In this document: positions 1-8,333 of the stretch, piece by piece | Position numbering within the stretch: position 1 is the first letter of the stretch | Layout of the letters: the number at the start of each line of letters is the position of its first letter | NCBI GenBank assembly: GCA_023475455.1 | Contig: JAMCVR010000221.1 | Span: 1-10,713 of the forward strand | Direction of reading: 5' to 3' | DNA length: 10,713 bases | Source: Thermoplasmatota archaeon | GTDB lineage: Bacteria; Pseudomonadota; Gammaproteobacteria; Burkholderiales; Thiobacillaceae | The notes under the pieces: model-generated | Told to the model about the DNA's origin: nothing | What the model saw: only the letters and a program-made list of their open reading frames with translations | Database searches by the model: none | Translations under genes and position numbers: made by a program

Positions 1-1
1 G

Positions 2-208
2 GTCGATTTCGGTGCCAACAGCGCCTTCCTGCCGGTGACGGACCACCAGCCGGCGCGCCATTCGCTGATGCTCGACTATTCGCCGTCCGAGTTCTCGCGT
101 CTGCGCCTGCAATACTCGAAGGACACGTCGATGGAGGGCGTGAGCGAGAACCAGTGGTTCGTGCAGGTCATCCACAGTCTGGGCGCGCACGGCGCCCACA
201 CATTCTGA
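2..208 (+). CDS. C-terminal end of an outer-membrane beta-barrel (porin/receptor-like) protein, partial
   Basis: The reading frame is open from the window edge to a TGA at 206-208 and gives the last 68 residues; the start lies upstream. The fragment shows alternating polar and hydrophobic strands (for example RLRLQYSKD and NQWFVQVIHSL) and ends in a terminal phenylalanine, the usual signature of a last barrel strand recognised by the BAM machinery. The tail is histidine-bearing (LGAHGAHTF). It ends 10 bp before the metal-binding protein gene, whose ribosome-binding site overlaps this stop codon, so the two are probably co-transcribed. I infer an outer-membrane entry route for the metal handled by the downstream ABC transporter. 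The exact family (TonB-dependent receptor or porin) cannot be told from this fragment. Confidence 0.6.
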   Translation, partial: VDFGANSAFLPVTDHQPARHSLMLDYSPSEFSRLRLQYSKDTSMEGVSENQWFVQVIHSLGAHGAHTF

Positions 209-218
209 GGAGGCCGGC

Positions 219-1112
219 ATGAAACGACTGCTGGTTTCATTCCTCCTGTGGCTGCCCCTCTGCGCCCACGCCGCGTTGAGCGTCTTCGCCTGCGAGCCCG
301 AATGGGCGGCGCTGTCCAAGGAAATCGGCGGCGCCGACGTCAAGGTCTACTCCGCCACCACCGCCTTGCAGGATCCGCACCGGATCGAGGCACGGCCCAG
401 CCTGATCGCGCAGATGCGGCGCGCCGGCCTGGTGGTCTGCACCGGCGCGGACCTGGAAACCGGCTGGCTGCCGGTACTGCTGCGCGAAGCCGGCAACGCC
501 GCGGTGCAGCCGGGGCGGCCCGGGTATTTCGAGGCGGCGCGGCTTGTTCCGCTGCTGGACAAACCCGCGCGGCTCGACCGCGCCGACGGCGACGTGCATG
601 CGGCAGGCAATCCGCACATCCACACCGATCCGCGCAACATCCTGCGCGTGAGCGACGCGCTGACGGCGCGGCTGGCCGAACTCGACCCGGCCAACGCAGC
701 GGCACATCGCGCACGCGGCCAGGCCCTTGCCATGCGCTGGCAGGCCGCGATCGCACGTTGGGAAGCCCGCGCCGCGCCGCTCAAGGGCATGCCCGTGGTG
801 ACGCAGCACAAATCGTTTCCCTATCTGCTGGCCTGGCTGGGACTGCGTGAGGTGGCCGTCCTTGAGCCCAGGCCGGGCGTCGAGCCCTCGGTCGGGCATC
901 TGGCGCGGGTGGCCGCGCAGTTGCAGACGAACCCGGCGAAGATGGTGTTGCGAGCGGTCTACCAAAGCCCGCGCCCGGCCGACTGGCTGGCGCAGCGCGC
1001 AGGCATTCCCGCGCTGGCGCTGCCCTATACCGTGGGCGGCAACGACCGCGCGCAGGATCTGTTCGGGCTGTTCGACGACACGATCGACCAGTTGCTGAAA
1101 GCCGCGCCATGA
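219..1112 (+). CDS. znuA: Periplasmic metal (probably zinc) ABC transporter substrate-binding protein, ZnuA family
   Basis: This 297-residue protein captures a divalent metal in the periplasm and hands it to the ZnuB permease. Residues 1-18 form a signal peptide (KR, hydrophobic stretch, CAHA cleavage region). Family landmarks are present: His54 in LQDPHRIEARPS, His133 in NPHIHTDP, His197 in VTQHKSFPYL, the EPRPGVEPS segment near 216-224, and Asp276/Asp280 near the C-terminus. These match the usual three-His plus acidic metal site of the cluster A-I binding proteins. The long His-rich loop of many ZnuA proteins is reduced to a short VHAAGNPHIH stretch, so manganese or another metal is possible. 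The start follows GAGGAGG at 207-213, and the stop overlaps the permease start in ATGA. From codon 223 onward the gene lies inside a duplicated segment. No ABC ATPase gene is visible in this window. Confidence 0.85.
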   Translation: MKRLLVSFLLWLPLCAHAALSVFACEPEWAALSKEIGGADVKVYSATTALQDPHRIEARPSLIAQMRRAGLVVCTGADLETGWLPVLLREAGNAAVQPGRPGYFEAARLVPLLDKPARLDRADGDVHAAGNPHIHTDPRNILRVSDALTARLAELDPANAAAHRARGQALAMRWQAAIARWEARAAPLKGMPVVTQHKSFPYLLAWLGLREVAVLEPRPGVEPSVGHLARVAAQLQTNPAKMVLRAVYQSPRPADWLAQRAGIPALALPYTVGGNDRAQDLFGLFDDTIDQLLKAAP

Positions 1113-1987
1113 ACTTTGACGGGATGACTCTTGCCGCGCTCGACCCCGGGCTGCTGATGTGGCCGTTCCTCGTCGGCCTGCTGGTGCTGTCCACCCACGT
1201 CCCGCTGGGACGCCGGGTGCTGGCGCGCGGCATCATTTTTCTCGATCTGGCGGTGGCGCAGCTGGCCGTGCTCGGCGTGGTCGCGGCGCATACGCTGGAT
1301 CTGGCCGCCGACGGCTGGCCCACCCAGCTGGCCGCCGCCGCCGCCGCGCTGGCCGGCGCGGCGCTTCTGGCCGGGTGCGAGCGCCGCTGGCCCGACACCC
1401 AGGAAGCGCTGATCGGGTCGACTTTCGTGGTGGCAGCCAGCCTCGCGGCGCTGCTGCTGGCAGGCGACCCGCACGGCGGCGAGCAGCTGGCCGAACTGCT
1501 CACCGGCCAGATCCTGTGGGCCACACCCACCCAGGCCCTCCCGATGGCCGCGCTTTACGGCGTCCTGCTGGCGTTCATGGCATGGCGCGGCGAACGCCTT
1601 GGCGGACTCGGGTTCTATCTGGTCTTTGCGCTGGCGATTACCGCGTCGGTGCAACTGGTGGGGGTGTATCTGGTGTTCGCCAGCCTGATTCTGCCTGCGC
1701 TGGCGGTGCGCAGCCTGGCTGTCCGTCCTGCACTGCAGGGGGGATGGACGGCAGGCGCGCTGGCGTATGCGGCAGGGCTGGCCGCGTCCGCGCTGTTCGA
1801 CTGGCCGGCCGGACCGGCCATTGTCCTCGCGCTCGCCGGTTTCACCCTCTCCACCCCGCTCGCCCGCACTGTGCTGCGGGTTGCCGCAAACAGGGGACAG
1901 CGCTAGTATCCAACACTGAACTCCTGACCAAAGCACGCATATTCCGTGGCCCTCCCGTTTTTCAGAAAAGGCAAGGACAAGACACCC
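885..1987 (+). repeat. Direct tandem repeat A, first unit (period 1100 bp)
   Basis: Positions 885-1987 are identical, base by base as far as I can read, to 1985-3087. The unit holds the last 75 codons of znuA, all of znuB, the 39-bp gap and the first 14 codons of the STAS-protein gene. The two units overlap by three bases (CCC at 1985-1987), which is the microhomology at the junction. The flanks differ immediately outside: G at 884 versus A at 1984, and T at 1988 versus A at 3088. Confidence 0.97.
1109..1906 (+). CDS. znuB: Metal ABC transporter permease, ZnuB family, copy 1
   Basis: This is a 265-residue polytopic inner-membrane protein of the ABC-3 permease family. It forms the channel through which the metal delivered by the upstream binding protein enters the cytoplasm. 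Most of its length is hydrophobic, with about seven or eight membrane segments. The family-typical segment LARGIIFLDLAVAQLAVLG lies at about residues 38-56, and LVGVYLVFASLILPALAVR is the usual conserved late helix and loop. The start codon overlaps the znuA stop (ATGA at 1109-1112), indicating translational coupling. The cognate ATPase (ZnuC) is not in the window and may lie upstream of the barrel gene or elsewhere. The whole gene sits in the first unit of a 1100-bp tandem duplication and is identical to the copy at 2209-3006. Confidence 0.85.
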   Translation: MNFDGMTLAALDPGLLMWPFLVGLLVLSTHVPLGRRVLARGIIFLDLAVAQLAVLGVVAAHTLDLAADGWPTQLAAAAAALAGAALLAGCERRWPDTQEALIGSTFVVAASLAALLLAGDPHGGEQLAELLTGQILWATPTQALPMAALYGVLLAFMAWRGERLGGLGFYLVFALAITASVQLVGVYLVFASLILPALAVRSLAVRPALQGGWTAGALAYAAGLAASALFDWPAGPAIVLALAGFTLSTPLARTVLRVAANRGQR

Positions 1988-2212
1988 TCGGTCGGGCATC
2001 TGGCGCGGGTGGCCGCGCAGTTGCAGACGAACCCGGCGAAGATGGTGTTGCGAGCGGTCTACCAAAGCCCGCGCCCGGCCGACTGGCTGGCGCAGCGCGC
2101 AGGCATTCCCGCGCTGGCGCTGCCCTATACCGTGGGCGGCAACGACCGCGCGCAGGATCTGTTCGGGCTGTTCGACGACACGATCGACCAGTTGCTGAAA
2201 GCCGCGCCATGA
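1946..2212 (+). pseudogene. Chimeric ORF: STAS-protein N-terminus joined to the ZnuA C-terminus
   Basis: This 88-codon frame was created by the junction of repeat A. It begins with the same GTG start and first residues as the downstream STAS-protein gene ([14 protein letters not shown]) and continues in frame into ZnuA from Ser224 to its end. It lacks the signal peptide, His54, His133 and His197, so it cannot bind metal as ZnuA does and would stay in the cytoplasm. Its stop overlaps the start of the second znuB (ATGA at 2209-2212), so if translated it could couple translation of that copy. I regard it as a by-product of the duplication and not as a gene. Confidence 0.85.
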
Positions 2213-3087
2213 ACTTTGACGGGATGACTCTTGCCGCGCTCGACCCCGGGCTGCTGATGTGGCCGTTCCTCGTCGGCCTGCTGGTGCTGTCCACCCACGT
2301 CCCGCTGGGACGCCGGGTGCTGGCGCGCGGCATCATTTTTCTCGATCTGGCGGTGGCGCAGCTGGCCGTGCTCGGCGTGGTCGCGGCGCATACGCTGGAT
2401 CTGGCCGCCGACGGCTGGCCCACCCAGCTGGCCGCCGCCGCCGCCGCGCTGGCCGGCGCGGCGCTTCTGGCCGGGTGCGAGCGCCGCTGGCCCGACACCC
2501 AGGAAGCGCTGATCGGGTCGACTTTCGTGGTGGCAGCCAGCCTCGCGGCGCTGCTGCTGGCAGGCGACCCGCACGGCGGCGAGCAGCTGGCCGAACTGCT
2601 CACCGGCCAGATCCTGTGGGCCACACCCACCCAGGCCCTCCCGATGGCCGCGCTTTACGGCGTCCTGCTGGCGTTCATGGCATGGCGCGGCGAACGCCTT
2701 GGCGGACTCGGGTTCTATCTGGTCTTTGCGCTGGCGATTACCGCGTCGGTGCAACTGGTGGGGGTGTATCTGGTGTTCGCCAGCCTGATTCTGCCTGCGC
2801 TGGCGGTGCGCAGCCTGGCTGTCCGTCCTGCACTGCAGGGGGGATGGACGGCAGGCGCGCTGGCGTATGCGGCAGGGCTGGCCGCGTCCGCGCTGTTCGA
2901 CTGGCCGGCCGGACCGGCCATTGTCCTCGCGCTCGCCGGTTTCACCCTCTCCACCCCGCTCGCCCGCACTGTGCTGCGGGTTGCCGCAAACAGGGGACAG
3001 CGCTAGTATCCAACACTGAACTCCTGACCAAAGCACGCATATTCCGTGGCCCTCCCGTTTTTCAGAAAAGGCAAGGACAAGACACCC
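1985..3087 (+). repeat. Direct tandem repeat A, second unit
   Basis: This is the second exact unit of the 1100-bp-period duplication. It begins inside what was the STAS-protein gene (after its 14th codon) and runs to the same point in the intact STAS-protein gene. No substitution separates it from the first unit, so it is either very recent or a sequencing or assembly product. Confidence 0.97.
2209..3006 (+). CDS. znuB: Metal ABC transporter permease, ZnuB family, copy 2 (identical duplicate)
   Basis: This 265-codon gene is identical to the copy at 1109-1906. It is intact from ATG to TAG and overlaps the stop of the chimeric ORF by ATGA. Its upstream context is changed: instead of a full znuA it is preceded by a remnant, so any expression would come from read-through of the first operon or from signals in the 39-bp gap at 1907-1945. 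Because the copies are indistinguishable, this gene could be an assembly duplicate; if real, it adds permease dosage without binding protein or ATPase. Confidence 0.8.
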   Translation: MNFDGMTLAALDPGLLMWPFLVGLLVLSTHVPLGRRVLARGIIFLDLAVAQLAVLGVVAAHTLDLAADGWPTQLAAAAAALAGAALLAGCERRWPDTQEALIGSTFVVAASLAALLLAGDPHGGEQLAELLTGQILWATPTQALPMAALYGVLLAFMAWRGERLGGLGFYLVFALAITASVQLVGVYLVFASLILPALAVRSLAVRPALQGGWTAGALAYAAGLAASALFDWPAGPAIVLALAGFTLSTPLARTVLRVAANRGQR

Positions 3088-4164
3088 AGTCCCGCGCACA
3101 GGCCGACACCGGCTCCTGCGCCCGCAGCCGATTCTCCACCCGCCGAAACCCTGTTGACCATGGAGACGGGGGCCGGCGGCATCGTGGTCGAGGAAACCAG
3201 CGGCGCACCGCAGTCGCCGGTGGACGAGGCCGCCGTCCTCTATGCCAGCGGCCAGGCCGATATGGCGGAGCGTTTGCTGAAGGACGTTCTGGCCACCGGC
3301 AACCGCCGCGCCTGGCACATGCTGTTCGACCTGTACAGCATCCAGAACCGCGAAAAAGAGTTCGACCAACTGGCGCTGGAGTATGCGATGCGCTTCGAGA
3401 CCTCGCCCCCGGTGTGGCAAAAAATGGGGGGGAATGGGGCATCCAAGCCCCAGCAGGACCAAACCGCCAGCCTGGAATTGCCCGGGCTGCTCGACAAGAA
3501 CGCGGCCGCCACCCTGCGCGAGGGCGTCGCCGCCACCGCCAAGAATGCCGTGGTGCGAATCGACTTTTCGCGCATCGCCATGGTCGACGAAGCCGGCGCG
3601 GAGGAGTGCGCCCATATCCTCGCCGCCGCGCGCAAGGCCAAGCGCAAGCTGCAGGTCAGCGGCGTCGAGCGCCTGATCGCGCTGCTGCAGGATCTCAACC
3701 GCGCCACCCACAGCCGCGCGGTGCACTGGCTGCTGCTGCTGGAGCTGTACCAGACGCTCGGCCAGCAGGAAAATTTCGAAGACCTGGCCGTCGACTATGC
3801 CGTTCGCTTCGAAGTGTCGCCGCCGTCCTGGAGCGAGGTGCAGGCCGCCGAGGTGGTGCAGGCCGCTCCTGCCGCGCCATGCGACGACGCCCTGATGCTC
3901 TTCGGCGAAATCACCCCCGCCGACGACAGCGCCCTGCAGCAGTTCGGCAGCTACGCCGCCACCCACAACGAGGTGCTGGTCGATCTGACCCAGGTCACCC
4001 GCGTCGATTACGGCAGCGTCAGCCAGTTCATCAGCGTGCTGATGCAATGCCTGGGCAGCGGCAAGGCCATCACCCTGCGCGGCCACAATGCGCTCATCCA
4101 CGAACTCTTCCGCGTGATGGGAATCGACCAGCTGGCACACCTCATCCCGCACCACCCCGACTGA
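3046..4164 (+). CDS. Cytoplasmic protein with paired FimV/TPR-like and STAS-like segments
   Basis: This is a 372-residue soluble protein without a signal peptide. Residues 1-60 are basic, then Pro/Ala-rich and probably disordered. Residues 59-124 contain a helical segment ending [35 protein letters not shown], like the C-terminal segment of FimV-type and TPR proteins. Residues 142-214 look like a STAS domain ([12 protein letters not shown] ... [19 protein letters not shown]). Residues 228-262 repeat the helical motif ([35 protein letters not shown]). Residues 283-367 are a second STAS-like domain ([19 protein letters not shown]). STAS domains mediate partner binding in anti-sigma antagonists and related regulators; the partner here is unknown. 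The start is GTG at 3046 with no clear Shine-Dalgarno. Hslv-hslU follow 157 bp downstream. An A6 and G7 run lies at the junction between the first helical segment and STAS 1. Confidence 0.75.
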   Translation: MALPFFRKGKDKTPSPAHRPTPAPAPAADSPPAETLLTMETGAGGIVVEETSGAPQSPVDEAAVLYASGQADMAERLLKDVLATGNRRAWHMLFDLYSIQNREKEFDQLALEYAMRFETSPPVWQKMGGNGASKPQQDQTASLELPGLLDKNAAATLREGVAATAKNAVVRIDFSRIAMVDEAGAEECAHILAAARKAKRKLQVSGVERLIALLQDLNRATHSRAVHWLLLLELYQTLGQQENFEDLAVDYAVRFEVSPPSWSEVQAAEVVQAAPAAPCDDALMLFGEITPADDSALQQFGSYAATHNEVLVDLTQVTRVDYGSVSQFISVLMQCLGSGKAITLRGHNALIHELFRVMGIDQLAHLIPHHPD

Positions 4165-4209
4165 CTTCGCCCGTCCCGCCCGAACGGGCCGGGGGCATCG
4201 CCTGCCACG

Positions 4210-4215
4210 TATAAT
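4210..4215 (+). promoter_or_regulatory. Possible -10 element upstream of hslV
   Basis: A perfect TATAAT hexamer lies 107 bp before the hslV start. No good -35 hexamer is present 16-18 bp upstream (GGCCGG at the 17-bp position), and I could not identify the heat-shock sigma-32 pattern expected for hslVU in enterics. It is a candidate only. Confidence 0.35.
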
Positions 4216-4228
4216 TCAGGCGCCCGAA

Positions 4229-4290
4229 TTTAACCGCGAAGCAGGACAAGACGCCTTCCCTCGCACCGCTTCACGTCCTTCGCGGTCAAA
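4229..4290 (+). repeat. Interrupted palindrome in the hslV leader
   Basis: ACCGCGAAG at 4233-4241 is the exact reverse complement of CTTCGCGGT at 4278-4286. The match extends outward to TTT/AAA across one mismatched pair, giving 12 of 13 positions, and inward through GAC (4245-4247) with GTC (4275-4277) past a 3-base bulge. It lies downstream of the TATAAT candidate and before the AAGGA ribosome-binding site at 4306-4310, so it would fold in the hslV leader RNA. Sequences of this GCGAAG-rich inverted style occur scattered in environmental proteobacterial genomes, so a dispersed repeat is as likely as a regulator. Confidence 0.6.
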
Positions 4291-4321
4291 GCGCTTTTTA
4301 GCAACAAGGATAATCCCGTCC

Positions 4322-4867
4322 ATGGAACAGTATCGCGGCACCACCATTCTCTCCGTCCGCCGGGGCTCCGACGTCGCCCTCGGCGGCGACGGCCAGGTCA
4401 CGCTCGGCAACGTCGTCATCAAGTCCACCGCGCGCAAGGTGCGGCGGCTGTACCAGGAAAAGGTCCTGGCCGGGTTTGCCGGCGGCACCGCCGACGCGTT
4501 CACCCTGTTCGAGCGCTTCGAGGCCAAGCTCGACAAGCACTCCGGGCACCTGATGCGCAGCGCGGTCGAACTCGCCAAGGACTGGCGCACCGACCGCATG
4601 CTGCGGCGGCTCGAAGCCATGCTGGCGGTGGCCGACCGCGAGCACTCGCTCATCATCACCGGCAACGGCGACGTGCTGGAACCCGAGCTCGGCATCGCCG
4701 CCATCGGCTCCGGCGGCGCCTTCGCCCAGTCCGCCGCGCGCGCGCTGCTGGAAAACACCGACCTGCCCCCGCTTGAAATCGTCAAAAAGAGCCTCACCAT
4801 CGCGGGGGACATCTGCATTTATTCGAACCAGAATCACGTGATTGAGGTGTTAGGAGATAGGGGCTAG
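4322..4867 (+). CDS. hslV: ATP-dependent protease peptidase subunit HslV (ClpQ)
   Basis: HslV is the N-terminal-threonine peptidase of the HslVU protease, forming a double hexameric ring capped by HslU ATPase rings in the cytoplasm. The protein is 181 residues, close to the family length of about 175-180. A propeptide MEQYRG precedes the catalytic Thr7 in TTILSVRRG. Further conserved segments are [63 protein letters not shown] and AGDICIYSN. The start follows AAGGA at 4306-4310 with a rather long 11-base spacing. The last residues (VLGDRG) and the stop codon are encoded by the first units of a TAGG heptamer repeat, so the native tail has been replaced or extended by repeat DNA. hslU follows after 100 bp instead of the usual short gap. 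Confidence 0.96.
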   Translation: MEQYRGTTILSVRRGSDVALGGDGQVTLGNVVIKSTARKVRRLYQEKVLAGFAGGTADAFTLFERFEAKLDKHSGHLMRSAVELAKDWRTDRMLRRLEAMLAVADREHSLIITGNGDVLEPELGIAAIGSGGAFAQSAARALLENTDLPPLEIVKKSLTIAGDICIYSNQNHVIEVLGDRG

Positions 4868-4967
4868 GAATTAGGGAATGTGCGGCCCACGGCCGCGCCC
4901 CATAAAAAACCGCGCAGCGACCTCCCCTAGTCCCTAGCTCCTAATTCCTATCTCCCAGCCCCCAGCA
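4851..4967 (+). repeat. Inverted heptamer arrays spanning the hslV-hslU gap
   Basis: TAGG recurs every 7 bases at 4851, 4858, 4865 and 4872 (four TAGGNNN units). On the other side CCTA recurs every 7 bases at 4926, 4933, 4940 and 4947, followed by CCCA at 4954 and 4961. The last unit ends at 4967, directly before the hslU ATG. Left arm 4851-4878 can pair with right arm 4930-4957 at 21 of 28 positions, plus three G-U pairs in RNA. Inside the loop is a small perfect hairpin (GCGGCC at 4882-4887, GGCCGC at 4891-4896). The structure covers the hslV stop codon and ends 10 bases before the hslU start. There is no Shine-Dalgarno for hslU in this gap. Confidence 0.85.
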
Positions 4968-6947
<1,980 letters not shown>

Positions 6948-7003
6948 CCCCTGACCCCTGACCCCTAGCCCCTGACCCCTAGCCCCTAGCCCCTAGCCCC
7001 TAA
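6948..7003 (+). repeat. Eight-unit CCCCTRR heptamer array between hslU and yqhA
   Basis: Eight uninterrupted 7-base units begin right after the hslU stop. They read CCCCTGA, CCCCTGA, CCCCTAG, CCCCTGA, then CCCCTAG three times, then CCCCTAA. The preceding bases 6941-6947, which include the hslU stop, differ from a unit by one base. The array ends two bases before the ATG of yqhA. Every unit carries a stop triplet and, because 7 is not a multiple of 3, the stops fall in all three forward frames. The complementary strand has GGGG every 7 bases, a strong G-quadruplex-type motif. It belongs to the same 7-bp-period family as the arrays flanking the hslV-hslU gap. Confidence 0.97.
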
Positions 7004-7005
7004 GT

Positions 7006-7539
7006 ATGAAACCCGAAACCAACCAGCCCATCGAAACCCGCGGCAAGTTCCTCTCCTCCATCCTGTTCGGCAGCCGCTGGCTGCAGGTGCCGCTCTACCT
7101 CGGCCTGATCGCCGCGCAGCTCGTCTACGTCGTCCACTTCATGGTCGAGCTCGAGCATCTGATTGTCGGTACCCTCACGCTCACCGAAGAAGCGATCATG
7201 CTCATCGTGCTGGGCCTGATCGACGTGGTCATGATTTCCAACCTGCTCATCATGGTCATCGTCGGCGGCTACGAAACCTTCGTCTCGCGCCTCAACCTCG
7301 AAGGCCACCCCGACGAGCCCGAGTGGCTGTCGCACGTCAACGCCAACGTGCTGAAGGTCAAACTCGCCACCGCCATCATCGGCATCTCGTCGATTCACCT
7401 GCTCAAGACCTTCATCAACGCCGCCAACCTGGACGACAAGGTGCTGCTGTGGCAGACCGTCATCCACATGGCCTTCATCGTGTCGGCCGTGGCGATTGCC
7501 TACATCGACAAGCTCATGCCGCACCCGGCGAAGCATTGA
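7006..7539 (+). CDS. yqhA: YqhA/UPF0114 family inner-membrane protein, intact copy
   Basis: This 177-residue membrane protein aligns by eye with E. coli YqhA (TIGR00645/UPF0114). Shared landmarks are [12 protein letters not shown] near the N-terminus, [28 protein letters not shown] in the middle, [21 protein letters not shown], and a late [22 protein letters not shown] helix. About four membrane segments are visible. The biochemical role of the family is not established. The ATG at 7006 is preceded only by the CCCCTRR array, so there is no recognisable Shine-Dalgarno. It follows hslU after 58 bp, though read-through translation is blocked by stops in all frames. From base 7027 on, the gene and its downstream hairpin are duplicated. 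Confidence 0.85.
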   Translation: MKPETNQPIETRGKFLSSILFGSRWLQVPLYLGLIAAQLVYVVHFMVELEHLIVGTLTLTEEAIMLIVLGLIDVVMISNLLIMVIVGGYETFVSRLNLEGHPDEPEWLSHVNANVLKVKLATAIIGISSIHLLKTFINAANLDDKVLLWQTVIHMAFIVSAVAIAYIDKLMPHPAKH

Positions 7540-7630
7540 ACCTAAAAAAGCAGTTGAACCACAAAGATGCGTCCCGAAGGGACGCATCTTTGTGGTAAAT
7601 GAAGTGCCGTTTTCAGGTTGAACGGTTCCC
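7027..7630 (+). repeat. Direct tandem repeat C, first unit (period 601 bp)
   Basis: Positions 7027-7630 are identical to 7628-8231, with a 3-base overlap (CCC at 7628-7630) at the junction. The unit holds yqhA from codon 8 to its stop, the 18-bp-stem hairpin and about 30 bp beyond it. The flanks diverge at once: G at 7026 versus T at 7627, and A at 7631 versus G at 8232. Confidence 0.97.
7558..7596 (+). terminator. Perfect 18-bp-stem hairpin downstream of yqhA, copy 1
   Basis: Positions 7558-7575 and 7579-7596 are exact reverse complements around a GAA loop, starting 18 bp after the yqhA stop. The stem is stable and symmetric, so it could stop or protect transcripts from either direction. 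It lacks the T run of a classic intrinsic terminator on the + strand (GGTAAATGAAG follows). It could instead be a dispersed palindromic repeat of the ACCACAAAG type. The hairpin is certain; the terminator role is inferred. Confidence 0.6.
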
Positions 7631-8140
7631 ATCGAAACCCGCGGCAAGTTCCTCTCCTCCATCCTGTTCGGCAGCCGCTGGCTGCAGGTGCCGCTCTACC
7701 TCGGCCTGATCGCCGCGCAGCTCGTCTACGTCGTCCACTTCATGGTCGAGCTCGAGCATCTGATTGTCGGTACCCTCACGCTCACCGAAGAAGCGATCAT
7801 GCTCATCGTGCTGGGCCTGATCGACGTGGTCATGATTTCCAACCTGCTCATCATGGTCATCGTCGGCGGCTACGAAACCTTCGTCTCGCGCCTCAACCTC
7901 GAAGGCCACCCCGACGAGCCCGAGTGGCTGTCGCACGTCAACGCCAACGTGCTGAAGGTCAAACTCGCCACCGCCATCATCGGCATCTCGTCGATTCACC
8001 TGCTCAAGACCTTCATCAACGCCGCCAACCTGGACGACAAGGTGCTGCTGTGGCAGACCGTCATCCACATGGCCTTCATCGTGTCGGCCGTGGCGATTGC
8101 CTACATCGACAAGCTCATGCCGCACCCGGCGAAGCATTGA
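7628..8140 (+). pseudogene. 5'-truncated second copy of yqhA
   Basis: This carries codons 8-177 of yqhA without its start. In frame, a TGA at 7619-7621 is followed by ACG GTT CCC ATC, so no normal start exists at the truncated end. The first possible start is the GTG at 7688, which would give a 150-residue protein lacking the first 27 residues, and it has no Shine-Dalgarno. All membrane segments would remain, so a shortened product is conceivable but poorly supported. The rest is identical to the intact copy, showing no decay, as expected for a very recent event or an assembly duplicate. Confidence 0.85.
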
Positions 8141-8158
8141 ACCTAAAAAAGCAGTTGA

Positions 8159-8197
8159 ACCACAAAGATGCGTCCCGAAGGGACGCATCTTTGTGGT
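8159..8197 (+). terminator. Perfect 18-bp-stem hairpin, copy 2
   Basis: This is an exact duplicate of the hairpin at 7558-7596, carried by repeat C. It is the last strong structure before the ttr genes, so it would separate yqhA transcription from ttrB if it acts as a terminator or processing stop. No T run follows it on the + strand. Confidence 0.6.
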
Positions 8198-8245
8198 AAA
8201 TGAAGTGCCGTTTTCAGGTTGAACGGTTCCCGGATGCGTCGCAAG

Positions 8246-8257
8246 AGCCGGCCGGCT
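8246..8257 (+). repeat. 12-bp perfect palindrome in the ttrB upstream region
   Basis: AGCCGGCCGGCT equals its own reverse complement. TCGC and GCGA flank it after a short mismatch (3 bases on the left, 2 on the right), giving a longer interrupted dyad. It lies about 120 bp before ttrB. It could be a protein-binding site or the remnant of a hairpin; nothing here identifies the factor. Confidence 0.4.
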
Positions 8258-8333
8258 GCGCGAATGTTTCAAAGGCCTCTAAGCAAAAATACCTAGTGGA
8301 ATAGAGAATCCACCCACTGGCGGAATGGTTTTG

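Larger units (their letters stand above)
7628..8231 (+). repeat. Direct tandem repeat C, second unit
   Basis: This second exact unit of the 601-bp-period duplication carries the 5'-truncated yqhA copy and the second hairpin, and ends 145 bp before the ttrB start. Confidence 0.97.

Noticed and set aside
2125..4155. A 676-codon open frame on the minus strand, and similar long minus-strand frames at 4941-6869 and 1025-2065
   Set aside because: They lie opposite strongly supported genes, have repetitive low-complexity composition typical of shadows in GC-rich DNA, and show no family motif. Their length is inflated by the tandem duplications.
4171..4195. Intrinsic terminator after the STAS-protein gene (CCCG/CGGG stem)
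   Set aside because: The stem is only about four base pairs and is followed by G-rich sequence, not a T run.
1159..4214. Long + strand frames overlapping znuB and the STAS-protein gene in another frame (615 and 651 codons)
   Set aside because: Arg/Gly/Ala/Pro-rich translations without recognisable domains, out of frame with znuB and the STAS-protein gene, which have clear family sequence. They are off-frame shadows.
6948..7003. CRISPR array or telomere-like repeat
   Set aside because: The units are 7 bp with no unique spacers, so it is not CRISPR. The position between two bacterial genes on one strand gives no reason to call a replicon end.
7607..7625. Second small hairpin (CCGTT/AACGG) after the yqhA hairpin
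   Set aside because: A five-base stem with a nine-base loop is too weak to separate from chance.
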